A DNA stretch of 64,000 bases from Desulfobacteraceae bacterium. Its GTDB lineage: Bacteria > Desulfobacterota > Desulfobacteria > Desulfobacterales > Desulfosalsimonadaceae. Shown piece after piece: positions 1 through 8,429 of this stretch (position 1 is the stretch's first letter; each line of letters starts with the position of its first letter). Both the position numbers and the translations under genes were made by a program. Where the stretch lies: positions 23,695-87,694 of the forward strand of contig JAABSH010000012.1 in the NCBI GenBank assembly GCA_011390465.1, read 5' to 3'. Under the pieces are notes generated by a model. The model made no database searches. It had not been told where the DNA came from and was given only the letters and a program-made list of their open reading frames with translations.

Positions 1-296
1 AGCCTGAAATTTTTCAGCGCATTTCCCGTAAGCCGGTCTTTGGCCGACAAAAGGTAAACCGTTACCGGAATACCGGCGTTTGCCAGGTACCGGGCAATGA
101 CAAATCCGTCGCCGCCGTTGTTGCCCCGGCCCGCTATTACCGCTCCCCGGCCGGATGAGAGCTCCGGAAAGGTTCGCATGAGAATCCGGGCAGCTCCCCG
201 GCCCGCGTTTTCCATCAATACCCTGCCGGGCAGACCAAAGGATTCAATGGTCTGCCGGTCCATTTCCCGCATTTCTTCGGCCGTGACTAAATGCAT
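1..296 (-). CDS. nnr: NAD(P)H-hydrate epimerase (YjeF N-domain), 3' part cut by window edge
   Basis: This gene is not in the ORF track because it has no stop inside the window. Reading the minus strand from ATG at 296 gives MHLVTAEEMREMDRQTIESFG, then LMENAGRG, then a glycine-rich GRGNNGGDGFVIARYL stretch. These are the hallmark motifs of the YjeF_N/NnrE domain, which epimerises damaged NAD(P)HX. About 98 residues are visible. In most bacteria this domain is fused to an ADP/ATP-dependent NAD(P)HX dehydratase (NnrD), which would lie beyond the left edge. It sits last in the minus-strand phoH-pgpH-ybeY-pdxJ series, 145 bp after pdxJ, with repeat DNA in between. Domain identity is secure; the bifunctional architecture is inferred. 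Confidence 0.9.
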   Translation of the reverse strand, partial: MHLVTAEEMREMDRQTIESFGLPGRVLMENAGRGAARILMRTFPELSSGRGAVIAGRGNNGGDGFVIARYLANAGIPVTVYLLSAKDRLTGNALKNFR

Positions 297-328
297 ATTT
301 TATTTTATCCCCAAAAAAGAATTTATTT

Positions 329-359
329 AACCACAGAGAACTCAGAGATCTCTGTGGTT
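329..359. repeat. CACAGAG-type hairpin repeat
   Basis: Perfect 11-bp inverted repeat aaccacagaga / tctctgtggtt with a 9-base loop, in the pdxJ-nnr gap. The arm matches the CACAGAG/CGCAGAG theme of two further hairpins in the window (14537-14593 and 27887-27950). It looks like a dispersed intergenic element rather than a terminator, since no T-run follows on either strand. Confidence 0.75.
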
Positions 360-395
360 AATTTTTGTTACAAATTCAACGAACTGAATTTCCTT

Positions 396-434
396 ATTCG
401 ACGTTGGATGTTCAACGTTCGATGTCCAACGTTC
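396..434. repeat. TTCGA/CAACGTT-type intergenic repeat
   Basis: A run of near-repeating attcgacgtt, gatgttcaacgttc and gatgtccaacgttc words. It contains a perfect 8-bp inverted repeat, acgttgga (401-408) / tccaacgt (425-432). It ends eight bases before the pdxJ stop and resembles the longer inverted element at 25603-25697, so it is probably the same dispersed family. Confidence 0.55.
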
Positions 435-441
435 AGGCCGT

Positions 442-1161
442 CTATAACGCGTTAACTAAATTTAACATGTCCTTCACTGCCTGCTGCATTCCCACCAGGG
501 CGGCCCGGGCAATGATGCTGTGGCCGATGGAGAATTCATCAATTTCGTTTAATCCGCGAAACCATTTAATGGTGTTGTAGCACAGGCCGTGGCCCGCGTT
601 GACCCCCAGGTTGAGCCGTGCCGCTGTTTTGGCGGCCTCTATGATGGCGGCAAAGGCCGTGTCTTTTTCCGCCGGCGTACGGGCGTCGCAAAAGGCGCCG
701 GTATGAATTTCAATCATGTCCGCATCAATGTCCCGGGCTTTTTGGATTTGATCAGTGGCCGGGTCAATGAACAGGCTGACCTTGATTTTGTGCCGGTGAA
801 GCGTGGCAATGGCCTTTGCCACGGTGTCTGCGTGGGTGATAACATCAAGGCCGCCTTCAGTGGTGAGCTCTTCTCGTTTTTCCGGCACCAGGGTGACCAG
901 TTCCGGTTTTACATCCGCGGCAATGGTGAGCATTTTATCGGTGGCCGCCATTTCCAGAATCAGTTTGGATAAAACGGTTTTGCGCAGCAGGTAAACGTCC
1001 CGGTCCTGAATATGCCGCCGGTCTTCCCGAAGATGCACCACAATGCCGTCCGCGCCGGCCAGTTCCGCCAGCACCGCGGCCGCCACCGGGTCCGGATAAT
1101 TGACACCCCGGGCCTGCCGCAGCGTCGCGATATGATCTACATTTACTGCCAGTCCTGCCAT
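442..1161 (-). CDS. pdxJ: Pyridoxine 5'-phosphate synthase
   Basis: PdxJ condenses 1-deoxy-D-xylulose 5-phosphate with 3-amino-2-oxopropyl phosphate to form pyridoxine 5'-phosphate in the cytoplasm, the last ring-forming step of the DXP-dependent B6 route. The protein opens with LAVNVDHIATLRQARG and continues with DGIVVHLREDRRHIQDRD, both diagnostic. The C-terminal NAGHGLCY and EFSIGHSIIARA motifs bind phosphate in the TIM barrel. I start at the ATG at 1161 (MAGLAVNVDH, 239 aa, normal family length). A ribosome-binding site AAAGGA precedes it, and the extra 29 residues of the longer ORF are not PdxJ-like. It begins four bases after the ybeY stop, so the two are translationally linked. Confidence 0.97.
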   Translation of the reverse strand: MAGLAVNVDHIATLRQARGVNYPDPVAAAVLAELAGADGIVVHLREDRRHIQDRDVYLLRKTVLSKLILEMAATDKMLTIAADVKPELVTLVPEKREELTTEGGLDVITHADTVAKAIATLHRHKIKVSLFIDPATDQIQKARDIDADMIEIHTGAFCDARTPAEKDTAFAAIIEAAKTAARLNLGVNAGHGLCYNTIKWFRGLNEIDEFSIGHSIIARAALVGMQQAVKDMLNLVNAL

Positions 1162-1165
1162 GGTT

Positions 1166-1606
1166 CTATTCCTTTGATATGATGTTGAATAATGCTTCGG
1201 TTTTGCGGTCCATTTCCGCTTCATCCGCCTTGCTTCGCTCATGGTCATATCCGAAAAGATGCAGAATACCGTGAATCAGAAGAAAGTCAAGGCGCCGGGT
1301 GAAGCTGATATTGAGCACATCGGCTTCCCGGGCCGCGGTTTCCGCGGAAATAACCACATCGCCGAGCAGTTCCGGGGTGAGATCGGCAAATTCCCCTTCT
1401 TTCATGGAAAAGGCCAGCACATTGGTGGGGCCGTTCCGGTGCCGGTACTGCTCGTTGAGCTGTGCGATTTGCCCATCATCCATGATGACAATGGACAGTT
1501 CGGCATCAGGACTGCCCAAGGCGTTTAAGAGTGCTTGGGCCGTCGTCTGCATCCGGGTCAGGGAGATCCGGTGCCGGTTCTGGAGGTTGTCGATCAGTAT
1601 GCCCAT
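1166..1606 (-). CDS. ybeY: Endoribonuclease YbeY (rRNA maturation / ribosome quality control)
   Basis: Zinc-dependent endoribonuclease needed for 16S rRNA 3'-end processing and 70S quality control. The catalytic metal motif HGILHLFGYDHE is intact, as is the family signature NGPTNVLAFSM upstream. I choose ATG 1606 (MGILIDNLQ, 146 aa) because AAAGGA lies six bases upstream and the family normally starts with this short beta strand; ATG 1624 is possible. The gene starts inside the 3' end of pgpH (101-bp overlap), which is long for this well-known phoH-pgpH-ybeY neighbourhood, and it is followed directly by pdxJ. Confidence 0.95.
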   Translation of the reverse strand: MGILIDNLQNRHRISLTRMQTTAQALLNALGSPDAELSIVIMDDGQIAQLNEQYRHRNGPTNVLAFSMKEGEFADLTPELLGDVVISAETAAREADVLNISFTRRLDFLLIHGILHLFGYDHERSKADEAEMDRKTEALFNIISKE

Positions 1607-3917
1607 TTTTTTCCTTTGGTTCACCGGAAGTGATACCGGCGGCGGATTTGGGGGAAAATTTTTCCGGATATTCTACCCGGTGATGATAAATGCCGTTTAA
1701 TATTTTATTAAAACTGCGCGCAATGTTGTGCAGGTCCTTGAGGGTGAGCGGGCATTCATCCAGCTGGTTGTCTGAAAACAGTTTGTTGAAAAGCTGCTGC
1801 ACCAGCCCCTGAATGCGCGCCGGCGTGGGATGCTCAAGGGTTCGGGAGGCTGCCTCCACCACATCCGCCAGCATGATAAGAGCGGTTTCCCGGGTCTGGG
1901 GCTTGGGGCCGGGATACCGGAAATTGTCCATATTTACCACCTGGTCTTCTTTGGCCTGCTGTTTGGCTTTGTTGTAAAAAAAACTGATCAGGTTGGTGCC
2001 GTGGTGTTGTTGAATGGCATCCACAATCTGCTGGCCGAGTTTTTTTTCTTTTGCCAGTTCAATACCGTTTTTCACATGGGCGGTCAGGATCAGGCAGGAC
2101 ATGGACGGGGCCAGTTTGTTGTGGATGTTTTTGCAGTCCCGTTGATTTTCAATGAAATAGAGAGGGTTTTTCAGCTTGCCGATGTCATGGTAATATCCGC
2201 ATACTTTTGCCAGCAGGGGATTGGCCCCGATCTCTGATGCGGCCGCTTCCGCAAGAGATCCCACAATCACGGAATGGTGATAGGTGCCCGGTGCTTCCAG
2301 CATGAGGCGCCGCAGCAGGGGCTGATCCAGATTGGCCAGCTCGTGCAGGGTGCTGTCCGTGGTGTAGCCAAAGGAAAGCTCCATGAGCGGGGTGAGACCG
2401 GCAGCGATAATGCCGCTGATGATGCCGCCGGAAAAGGCGAATGTCCAGTCCCACATCAGCTTGAAGCCGGAGAAGTCAATGAGGTAAATGTCAATGATCA
2501 GGGCCAGCACCATGTTCAGCAGCCCCACTTTGACCCCGGCCTGAATCAATCCCTTACGTTCCTTGCAGTTCTGGATCCAGAAAGCGCCCATGATGCCGTT
2601 GAGCAGAAAATACAGGCAGAAGGCATAGCTGTTTTCAAAAGTAATGGCGGCAATCAGAGATAATACAATGGCAAAGGGAAAGGCGATGTTGAATCCCAGA
2701 AACTGGCAGATGGTCATGGGCCCGGCGGCCAGGGGAACGCTGTAGTAAATGGAGGACGGGGACAGGGCAAAAGAGGCGTCCGGGGCAATGGACTGGGCCA
2801 GGGAGGTGACAAACTGCAGAATCAGCAGAAACAGGATCACCACGCTGCTGATGAAAAAAAGGTTTTTATTGTGGTAAACCAGGATTTTCCGCTGGTATTT
2901 CAAATGGATCAGATAGGTGATGGTGAGCAGGGCCAGGATGATGAGGGCGGTGCCGATGCCTTTTTCAATGGCCTGTTTTTTCCCGGCCTGTTCTTTCAGG
3001 GCCTGGAGTTTCAAAACATGTAAAGGGGTGACCCGTTCTCCTTCCCGAAGGATCATTTCTCCTTTTTGGATTTTATAATTGATCGTGTTTATCAGGTTTT
3101 CGGCATTTGTTTTCCGCTGCTCCGTATCGCTGCGGTTCAGGGTGATATTGGGCTGAATCAGGCGCTGGGTGAAATCAACAATCAGGTTGACCACAGTGTA
3201 ATCCGTGTTTTTCAGGATGGGTTCTCCCACAATCCGCACCATGGTCTTGGCCTGGTCCAGGCCGTAAAACTGCCGGAGATTTCTTACAATTTTTTCGTCT
3301 TTTTCGCCAATGGTTTTGAGAACAATGCCTTTTTCATTTTCCCGCAGCAGCAGATCCTTGTTGGCAACCACACCGTTTCTCAGGATTTTGGTCAGAATTT
3401 CAATGATCAGTTCGGAAACCGCCGGGGAAAATTTTTCTTTTTCCAGAATGGAATAGGCCCCGTCATCTACCGGAATGCCCAGGGTTTTTTCAAATTCAGG
3501 TTTCAACTGTATGATTTTAAGGTGAAGGTCGGTGGCAGCGGCAACATCAGCGGCTGCAGTCGTGCTGTCCTTTGCGGCAGTCTCAAAAACCGACCGGGGC
3601 AGGGCAAAAGCCTTTTCAATCTGCCGCCCAAGGGTGTCGGCAAGGGGTTTGTTGTAATCATAAACCGTCAGCACACTGTTGCGGGCAATTTCCCGCTGCC
3701 GGGCCGTGGCGGCTTCGTCCTCGATAAAAAAATTCGAAGTGGCTTTGACGTTTTTATCCGCAATTTCCCCCAGCTCATAGGTGGTGCTCATGACCACCAG
3801 GCGGGGGGAGAGAATCAGGGTGGAGAGGATGGTCACTGAAAACAGAAGCCCCCACATAATCCAGAAATCGGCGGAAAAGCGTTTTTTGATCGAAATATCG
3901 CTGGGTTTTGTATTCAT
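1506..3917 (-). CDS. pgpH: 7TMR-HD family membrane phosphodiesterase (PgpH-like)
   Basis: An 803-residue membrane protein with one N-terminal helix (about residues 18-40) and a large extracytoplasmic 7TMR-HDED region to about residue 320. A block of seven hydrophobic helices follows to about residue 520, then a cytoplasmic HD domain. The HD motif is visible as YHHSVIVGSLAEAAA (about 545) and YYHDIGKLKNP (about 576). Characterised members hydrolyse c-di-AMP; that substrate is inferred here. The Pro/Asp-rich C-terminal tail (about 30 residues after the HD domain) is encoded in the DNA shared with ybeY and has no obvious domain, so the overlap may reflect drift of the stop codon. The gene lies 99 bp downstream of phoH in the same direction. 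Confidence 0.92.
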   Translation of the reverse strand: MNTKPSDISIKKRFSADFWIMWGLLFSVTILSTLILSPRLVVMSTTYELGEIADKNVKATSNFFIEDEAATARQREIARNSVLTVYDYNKPLADTLGRQIEKAFALPRSVFETAAKDSTTAAADVAAATDLHLKIIQLKPEFEKTLGIPVDDGAYSILEKEKFSPAVSELIIEILTKILRNGVVANKDLLLRENEKGIVLKTIGEKDEKIVRNLRQFYGLDQAKTMVRIVGEPILKNTDYTVVNLIVDFTQRLIQPNITLNRSDTEQRKTNAENLINTINYKIQKGEMILREGERVTPLHVLKLQALKEQAGKKQAIEKGIGTALIILALLTITYLIHLKYQRKILVYHNKNLFFISSVVILFLLILQFVTSLAQSIAPDASFALSPSSIYYSVPLAAGPMTICQFLGFNIAFPFAIVLSLIAAITFENSYAFCLYFLLNGIMGAFWIQNCKERKGLIQAGVKVGLLNMVLALIIDIYLIDFSGFKLMWDWTFAFSGGIISGIIAAGLTPLMELSFGYTTDSTLHELANLDQPLLRRLMLEAPGTYHHSVIVGSLAEAAASEIGANPLLAKVCGYYHDIGKLKNPLYFIENQRDCKNIHNKLAPSMSCLILTAHVKNGIELAKEKKLGQQIVDAIQQHHGTNLISFFYNKAKQQAKEDQVVNMDNFRYPGPKPQTRETALIMLADVVEAASRTLEHPTPARIQGLVQQLFNKLFSDNQLDECPLTLKDLHNIARSFNKILNGIYHHRVEYPEKFSPKSAAGITSGEPKEKNGHTDRQPPEPAPDLPDPDADDGPSTLKRLGQS

Positions 3918-4016
3918 AGGACCTGTCCGGTTATCTGTCCGGTCATGGGGTTCAAAAAATCATGCAAAAAAATCAGGACCGCCGCATAAAAAAAACTATA
4001 GCAGAAAATTGAAAGA

Positions 4017-5018
4017 TTATGCAACCGTCGCCGGTGCTGCTTTCTGCTTTCGGGCTTCCTGCTGTTCATAAGCATTGATGATTTTCTGGACCAGTTTGTG
4101 CCGCACCACGTCGTGCCGGGTGAAAAAGACAAATCCAATGCCCTTGATGCCGTAGAGCAGCTCTTTTGCCTCAATCAGTCCGGAGACACGATTGCCCGGC
4201 AGATCACTCTGGGTGATGTCGCCGGTGATAACGGCCTTGGAGTTAAATCCGATGCGGGTGAGAAACATTTTCATCTGTTCCGAGGTGGCGTTCTGGGCTT
4301 CATCAAGAATGATAAACGAATCGTTCAGGGTCCGGCCCCGCATAAAGGCCAGCGGTGCCACTTCAATGACATCCTGCTGCATCAGGCCGGCGGCTTTTTC
4401 AAAACTCATCATGTCATGCAGGGCGTCATACAGGGGCCGCAGGTAGGGATTGACTTTTTCCGCCAGGTCGCCGGGCAGAAACCCCAGGGCTTCGCCGGCC
4501 TCCACCGCCGGACGGGTGAGAATAATACGGCTGACCTTTTTTTTTGCCAGGGCCGCCACTGCCATGGCCATGGCCAGGTAGGTTTTGCCCGTGCCGGCCG
4601 GGCCGATGCCAAAGGCAATGTCATGGTGACGGATGGCATCAATATATTCTTTCTGATTGGGATTTTTGGGGGTAATGGTGCGTTTTTTGGCTGTGACATA
4701 AACCGTATCCATGAAAATGGATTTCAGCGCCACGCGGCTGTCCCGGCGCAGCACATTGATGGCGTATTCCACGTCTTTTTCATAGACCGGATATCCCTCC
4801 CGGATCAGGTTGTACAGCTGATTGAGGATGTTTTCAGCCAGATCAGCGCTGATGGTGTCCCCGGAAATGGAAACCATGTTTCCCCGGGCGGTGATGGTCG
4901 TCTCCACTGCGTCCGCAATCTGCTTCAGGTGGCTGTTGTGCACGCCAAAAAGCGCGTGGGCCGCGTGGTTGTCGGAAAAAGTGAGTTCCCTGACGGTTTG
5001 CTCTTGATAATTGTTCAT
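4017..5018 (-). CDS. phoH: PhoH-family ATPase (YbeZ type)
   Basis: Cytoplasmic P-loop ATPase of the PhoH/YbeZ family, genetically tied to YbeY and RNA metabolism. Walker A is GPAGTGKTYLA near residues 137-145. Walker B appears as SFIILDEAQNAT, followed by the sensor-like MFLTRIGFNSKAVITGD. The N-terminal 100 residues carry a KH-like segment (ISGDTISADLAENILNQLY). At 333 aa it has the usual length. The ATG at 5018 lacks a strong ribosome-binding site, but no better start is visible. It is the first gene of the minus-strand operon leading into pgpH, ybeY and pdxJ. Confidence 0.95.
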   Translation of the reverse strand: MNNYQEQTVRELTFSDNHAAHALFGVHNSHLKQIADAVETTITARGNMVSISGDTISADLAENILNQLYNLIREGYPVYEKDVEYAINVLRRDSRVALKSIFMDTVYVTAKKRTITPKNPNQKEYIDAIRHHDIAFGIGPAGTGKTYLAMAMAVAALAKKKVSRIILTRPAVEAGEALGFLPGDLAEKVNPYLRPLYDALHDMMSFEKAAGLMQQDVIEVAPLAFMRGRTLNDSFIILDEAQNATSEQMKMFLTRIGFNSKAVITGDITQSDLPGNRVSGLIEAKELLYGIKGIGFVFFTRHDVVRHKLVQKIINAYEQQEARKQKAAPATVA

Positions 5019-5328
5019 ATAAACCAGACGGTTGTTTAAATAAGGATCTGGGGTTGCATTTAAATGAAAATTGTATGAGATTCAATTACACCTGAAGATA
5101 GTGAAAAAACAAGAATTTTCTTGACCCGAACCACCGGCTTGATTAGGGTAACCTGCTGATACAGTTATTTTTTACGGGTTATCCAGCTGCCGGGAGGTCA
5201 GTTTTCGATCCCGATCCCGATTTCGATCCCGATCCCGATCTTGATTTTGCATTTGATCTCAAAAAACAGCATTGTTCAGGGGGTGAACCGCCCCTTGTGC
5301 GAACCGGACACCCCGAAAAAGGAGATTC
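5019..5328. other. Divergent intergenic region phoH / cvpA
   Basis: A 310-bp gap between divergently transcribed operons, so it should hold both promoters. On the plus strand TTGACC and TAGGGT about 17 bp apart (near 5122-5150) are a weak sigma-70 candidate. The right half contains the GATNNN hexamer array listed separately. No small ORF with a ribosome-binding site was recognised. Confidence 0.4.
5206..5248. repeat. Degenerate hexanucleotide array (GATCCC/GATTTC units)
   Basis: About seven consecutive 6-base units beginning with GAT: GATCCC, GATCCC, GATTTC, GATCCC, GATCCC, GATCTT, GATTTT. The period is strictly six. A similar GATNNN array on the opposite strand sits before gspG (13286-13325). 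It lies about 80 bp upstream of the cvpA start. Confidence 0.8.
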
Positions 5329-5859
5329 ATGAATCCGTTTGACATGATGATTGTTGTGGTGCTTGTTTACTGTATTGTCCGGGGTATTTTTCGGGGACTG
5401 ATCCGGGAAGTGGCGTCTATCGTCGGCCTGGTGGCCGGATTTTATGTAGCATATTCCTATCACAGCGCCCTTGGGCCGCTTTTTGCGAAATGGATTACCA
5501 CTCCCGCCTATCTTCATATCACCTGTTTTATCATCTTGTTTTGCAGTGTATTTCTGATGATTGTGCTGGCCGGCATGCTGGTGCGGTTTTTTATCCGGCT
5601 GGTGCTTCTGGGGGTGGTGGACCGGATTTTCGGCGGGGTCTTCGGCGTCCTGAAGGCCGTGCTGATCGTGTCTTTTGCCTATATTCTGCTGGTGACATTT
5701 TTGCCGGCCGGGGGCAGCGCGCTGGTGCGGGAATCCACCCTGGCACCCCAGATCAACCGGATTTCCAGTGGCATGATCCGGCTGGCGCCGGCGGATGTCC
5801 GGACATCCTGGCAGCAAAAACTCTCTGATCTTAAGCAAAAATGGGACAATCCATCTTGA
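5329..5859 (+). CDS. cvpA: CvpA family inner-membrane protein
   Basis: A 176-residue protein with four hydrophobic helices. It carries the CvpA signature FDMMIVVVLVYCIVRGIFRG with GLIREVASIVGLVAG, and a later LGVVDRIFGGVFGVLKA segment typical of the third and fourth helices. CvpA proteins are linked to colicin V production, envelope homeostasis and bile or stress tolerance; the molecular role is unclear. A strong ribosome-binding site AAGGAG is five bases before the ATG. It is followed after 118 bp by hisH in the same direction. Confidence 0.92.
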   Translation: MNPFDMMIVVVLVYCIVRGIFRGLIREVASIVGLVAGFYVAYSYHSALGPLFAKWITTPAYLHITCFIILFCSVFLMIVLAGMLVRFFIRLVLLGVVDRIFGGVFGVLKAVLIVSFAYILLVTFLPAGGSALVRESTLAPQINRISSGMIRLAPADVRTSWQQKLSDLKQKWDNPS

Positions 5860-5872
5860 TCGGTTTTAAAAA

Positions 5873-5902
5873 TTGACAGCCGTCCCGTAATTTGGGTATT
5901 TG
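5873..5902 (+). promoter_or_regulatory. Possible weak promoter upstream of hisH
   Basis: TTGACA followed after 18 bp by TATTTG, 75 bp before the hisH ATG. The -35 box is perfect but the -10 box is poor. It could give hisHF expression independent of cvpA. Confidence 0.3.
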
Positions 5903-5977
5903 ATGGTTTTTGAAATTTGAAATTGCATTGCCGGCGCGTAGCCGGGAAATGAAACCAGAACAGGCACAGAGGCAGCA

Positions 5978-6607
5978 ATGATTGCAGTTATTGATTATGA
6001 CGCAGGGAACCTGACCAGCGTGTCCCGGGCCCTGACGCATATAGAGGTTGAAAATGCGGTCACCAGTGACCGGGATATTATTGCCGCGGCAGACCGGATT
6101 ATTTTTCCCGGGGTGGGGGCTGCCGGGTCGGCCATGAAAAGTCTTGTCCGGCTGGGACTGGATCAGGTGATCCGTCAGGCGGTGGCAGATGGAAAACCCG
6201 TGCTGGGCATTTGTCTCGGTACCCAGATTATTCTGGGGTTCAGCCGGGAAAATCAGACCCCGTGTCTTGGCATCGTAGACGGCACGGTGGCGTCGTTTTC
6301 CGAAGTTTTTGCCGCAAGCGGCATCAAAGGATTGAAAATTCCCCACATGGGATGGAACCGGATTCAGATGAAAATCGCTCATCCGGTGTTTGCCGGGATA
6401 GATGAAAGCGATGAATTTTATTTTGTGCATGGATTTTTTCCGCAGCCAAAGGACGAGGCCCAGGTACTTGCCACAACAGATTACGGCATTGACTTTCCGT
6501 CCGTCATTGGAAGCGGCAACCTGGTGGCCACCCAGTTTCATCCCGAAAAAAGCGGCCCTCCGGGGTTGATGATGCTTAAAAATTTCAGCAGGTGGCAGCC
6601 ATGTTAA
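5978..6607 (+). CDS. hisH: Imidazole glycerol phosphate synthase, glutaminase subunit
   Basis: HisH hydrolyses glutamine and channels ammonia to HisF in histidine biosynthesis. The triad-type glutaminase motifs are present: nucleophile cysteine in [13 protein letters not shown] (about residue 78) and the HPEKSG histidine/glutamate pair (about 187). The start [15 protein letters not shown] and the HMGWNRI motif are classic HisH. The ATG is preceded by GAGG. At 209 aa the length is normal. It overlaps hisF by seven bases, as expected for subunits made in equal amounts. No other his genes are in the window, so this is a split histidine locus. Confidence 0.96.
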   Translation: MIAVIDYDAGNLTSVSRALTHIEVENAVTSDRDIIAAADRIIFPGVGAAGSAMKSLVRLGLDQVIRQAVADGKPVLGICLGTQIILGFSRENQTPCLGIVDGTVASFSEVFAASGIKGLKIPHMGWNRIQMKIAHPVFAGIDESDEFYFVHGFFPQPKDEAQVLATTDYGIDFPSVIGSGNLVATQFHPEKSGPPGLMMLKNFSRWQPC

Positions 6608-7380
6608 GCAAGCGGATTATTCCCTGTCTGGATGTACACGCGGGCCGCACCACCAAAGGGGTGAAGTTTAAAAACAATGTGGATATCGGCGACCCCGTGG
6701 AAATGGCCCGCATGTATTACGAAGGGGGTGCGGATGAGCTTGTTTTTTATGACATCACGGCCTCCCATGAAAACCGCGACATTATGATTGACGTGGTGCG
6801 GCGGGTGGCGGAAACCATTTTTATTCCGTTTTCCGTGGGCGGCGGCATCCGGACCCTGGAGGACATGCGGCAGGTGCTGCTGGCCGGAGCGGAAAAAGTC
6901 AGCGTGAATTCGGCTGCTGTCCGAAATCCGGATATCATTGCCCGGGGAGCGGCCGCCTTTGGCAGCCAGTGCATTGTGCTGGGCATGGATGTAAAAAAAG
7001 TTGAGAAAAGTGAAAAAATTCCCTCCGGCTATGAAATTGTGATCAACGGTGGCCGTCAATACATGGGCATGGATGCCCTGGCCTGGGCCCTTGAGGCCCA
7101 GGCTCTGGGTGCCGGCGAAATCTGCCTGAATTCCATTGACGCGGACGGCACCAAAGACGGATATGAACTGACGTTGACGGAACTGATTGCTACCCGCGTG
7201 AATATTCCGGTGATCGCCTCCGGTGGGGCCGGAACACCGGTTCATTTAAAAGATGTCCTGACAGCAGGCAAGGCAGACGCGGCCCTGATTGCCTCTATGG
7301 TTCATTACGGCACTTATACGGTTGCCGGAATTAAGCAATATCTGGCGGATCAGGGGGTGCGGGTGCGGCAGACGTGGTAG
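6601..7380 (+). CDS. hisF: Imidazole glycerol phosphate synthase, cyclase subunit
   Basis: HisF uses ammonia from HisH to convert PRFAR to imidazole glycerol phosphate and AICAR. Both catalytic aspartates fall where expected when ATG 6601 is used: Asp11 in RIIPCLDV and Asp130 in LGMDVK. Phosphate-binding [12 protein letters not shown] and [14 protein letters not shown] are intact, giving a full 259-residue beta/alpha barrel. I prefer MLSKRI at 6601 over the ORF-track start at 6592 because it restores family numbering exactly. No terminator was seen after the TAG stop. Confidence 0.97.
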   Translation: MLSKRIIPCLDVHAGRTTKGVKFKNNVDIGDPVEMARMYYEGGADELVFYDITASHENRDIMIDVVRRVAETIFIPFSVGGGIRTLEDMRQVLLAGAEKVSVNSAAVRNPDIIARGAAAFGSQCIVLGMDVKKVEKSEKIPSGYEIVINGGRQYMGMDALAWALEAQALGAGEICLNSIDADGTKDGYELTLTELIATRVNIPVIASGGAGTPVHLKDVLTAGKADAALIASMVHYGTYTVAGIKQYLADQGVRVRQTW

Positions 7381-7475
7381 GCGGCAAGGGCCGGGGGGAA
7401 GTTATTGGTTCCGGAGAAATTCTTCAATGCTTATGGAAATGTCTTTCATTCATTGAAACTCCCTCAATGCTTTGT

Positions 7476-7886
7476 TTATGTTTTTTCAGGGTCTTTTTCA
7501 GTCTCATCCGATTTTCTTAAATTGCGGAGTAAAAAATCAGAATCCTGAATTTTCATGGCAGTGAAAATTTTTTTTCCGGTTGCGGTAATCCTGTTGTACC
7601 GGATGGCTTCCGTTTCCGGGTCGGCTTCCGGGTTGGCTTCCGGGGGATGCGGGGCGGTGGTGATAATGCGCGGCCCAGTCCCGGACCGGGTAATGTTTTC
7701 AATGATAACCGTGGATATTTTGTCAATGATAACCCGGCGTTTTGCCTGCGCGGAATCGGAAAAGCCTGTGTCGTCGTCTGCATCGTCTGCACCGGCAATA
7801 TCGCCGTTGCGGCATGCCTGCTGTTTTGCCAAACCCCGGGTATAGGCATCCAGTACATTATAAATCTGATGGGCGGGTATTTGCAT
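7476..7886 (-). CDS. Hypothetical protein resembling the DVU0524 (FlgM-associated) family
   Basis: A small, mostly helical protein. The start MQIPAHQIYNVLDAYTRGLAKQQ and the later AQAKRRVIIDKISTVIIENIT segment resemble the DVU0524-type family, which often lies beside flagellar flgM in Desulfobacterota. No flagellar gene is nearby, so the functional link is not supported here. I start at ATG 7886 (136 aa) because the longer ORF extends into frame-shifted Nudix sequence; the start overlaps the nudix gene by 29 bp, suggesting translational coupling, and no strong ribosome-binding site is visible. The middle holds a short repeat reading PEANPEADPETEA, encoded by near-identical 12-base units (about 7610-7650). 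Confidence 0.6.
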   Translation of the reverse strand: MQIPAHQIYNVLDAYTRGLAKQQACRNGDIAGADDADDDTGFSDSAQAKRRVIIDKISTVIIENITRSGTGPRIITTAPHPPEANPEADPETEAIRYNRITATGKKIFTAMKIQDSDFLLRNLRKSDETEKDPEKT

Positions 7887-8379
7887 AAGCTGAATAATAG
7901 AGTTTGATAAATTTCCAGTGGCTGTCAAAGGCAATTTCCGGCAGATCGTCGGCCGTAAACCAGGCAACCGCATCCGCATCGTCTCCGGCAACAAGATTTC
8001 CGGAAAATGACCGGACCAGAAATCCGGTCATCATCACGGTTTCGTAAAGGGTGCTGTGATTGCTGGTAACCCCTAAAAGCATGTCGATTTTTCCCTTGAG
8101 GCCGGTTTCCTCGGCCAGTTCCCGCAGGCCGCCCTGTTCCGGTGTTTCCCCCAGTTCCATAAATCCGCCTGGAAGACACCACCAGCCTTTTTTGGGATCC
8201 ACGCTGCGTTTTACCAAAAGCAGCCGGTCCCGGGCGTCCACCGTGACCATGCAGGTGGCGGGCACGGGATTTTCATAAATCGGCATCTGGCAGGCGTCGC
8301 AATACAGCCGCTGTCTGCCTTCATGATATTTTTTGCTCAGCAGGCCGCCGCAGAAATGGCAGTGGGTTTTTTTCAGCAT
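7858..8379 (-). CDS. Nudix hydrolase with N-terminal zinc ribbon
   Basis: A 173-residue protein with a four-cysteine zinc ribbon at the N-terminus (Cys7, Cys10, Cys27, Cys30: CHFCGG and YCDAC), then a Nudix fold. The Nudix box is complete: GGFMELGETPEQGGLRELAEETG matches Gx5Ex7REUxEExGU. The arrangement resembles NudC-like NADH pyrophosphatases, but the protein is shorter and lacks the SQPWPFPxS NudC signature, so the substrate (NADH, ADP-ribose or another nucleotide) cannot be read from sequence. It lies downstream of the aldolase gene on the same strand, beyond a long hairpin repeat, and is followed by the DVU0524-like gene. Confidence 0.9.
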   Translation of the reverse strand: MLKKTHCHFCGGLLSKKYHEGRQRLYCDACQMPIYENPVPATCMVTVDARDRLLLVKRSVDPKKGWWCLPGGFMELGETPEQGGLRELAEETGLKGKIDMLLGVTSNHSTLYETVMMTGFLVRSFSGNLVAGDDADAVAWFTADDLPEIAFDSHWKFIKLYYSAYANTRPSDL

Positions 8380-8429
8380 TTCTGAGTCTTTTTATTATGA
8401 TGCAATCGTAAAAACTTGGAGTTAGGCGG

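Noticed and set aside
329-359. Rho-independent terminator for pdxJ
   Set aside because: No T-run on either strand and the arm matches a dispersed repeat family; it is also well past the pdxJ stop.
4098-5039. 313-aa plus-strand ORF opposite phoH
   Set aside because: Low-complexity Gly/His/Phe-rich translation typical of antisense frames; phoH is certain.
5179-5838. 219-aa minus-strand ORF opposite cvpA
   Set aside because: Begins in cvpA and ends in the GATNNN array (GSGSKSGSGSK is repeat translation).
7476-7994. 172-aa version of the DVU0524-like ORF
   Set aside because: The first 36 codons lie in the Nudix gene and are Arg/Leu/Pro-rich out-of-frame sequence; the family-like start is ATG 7886.
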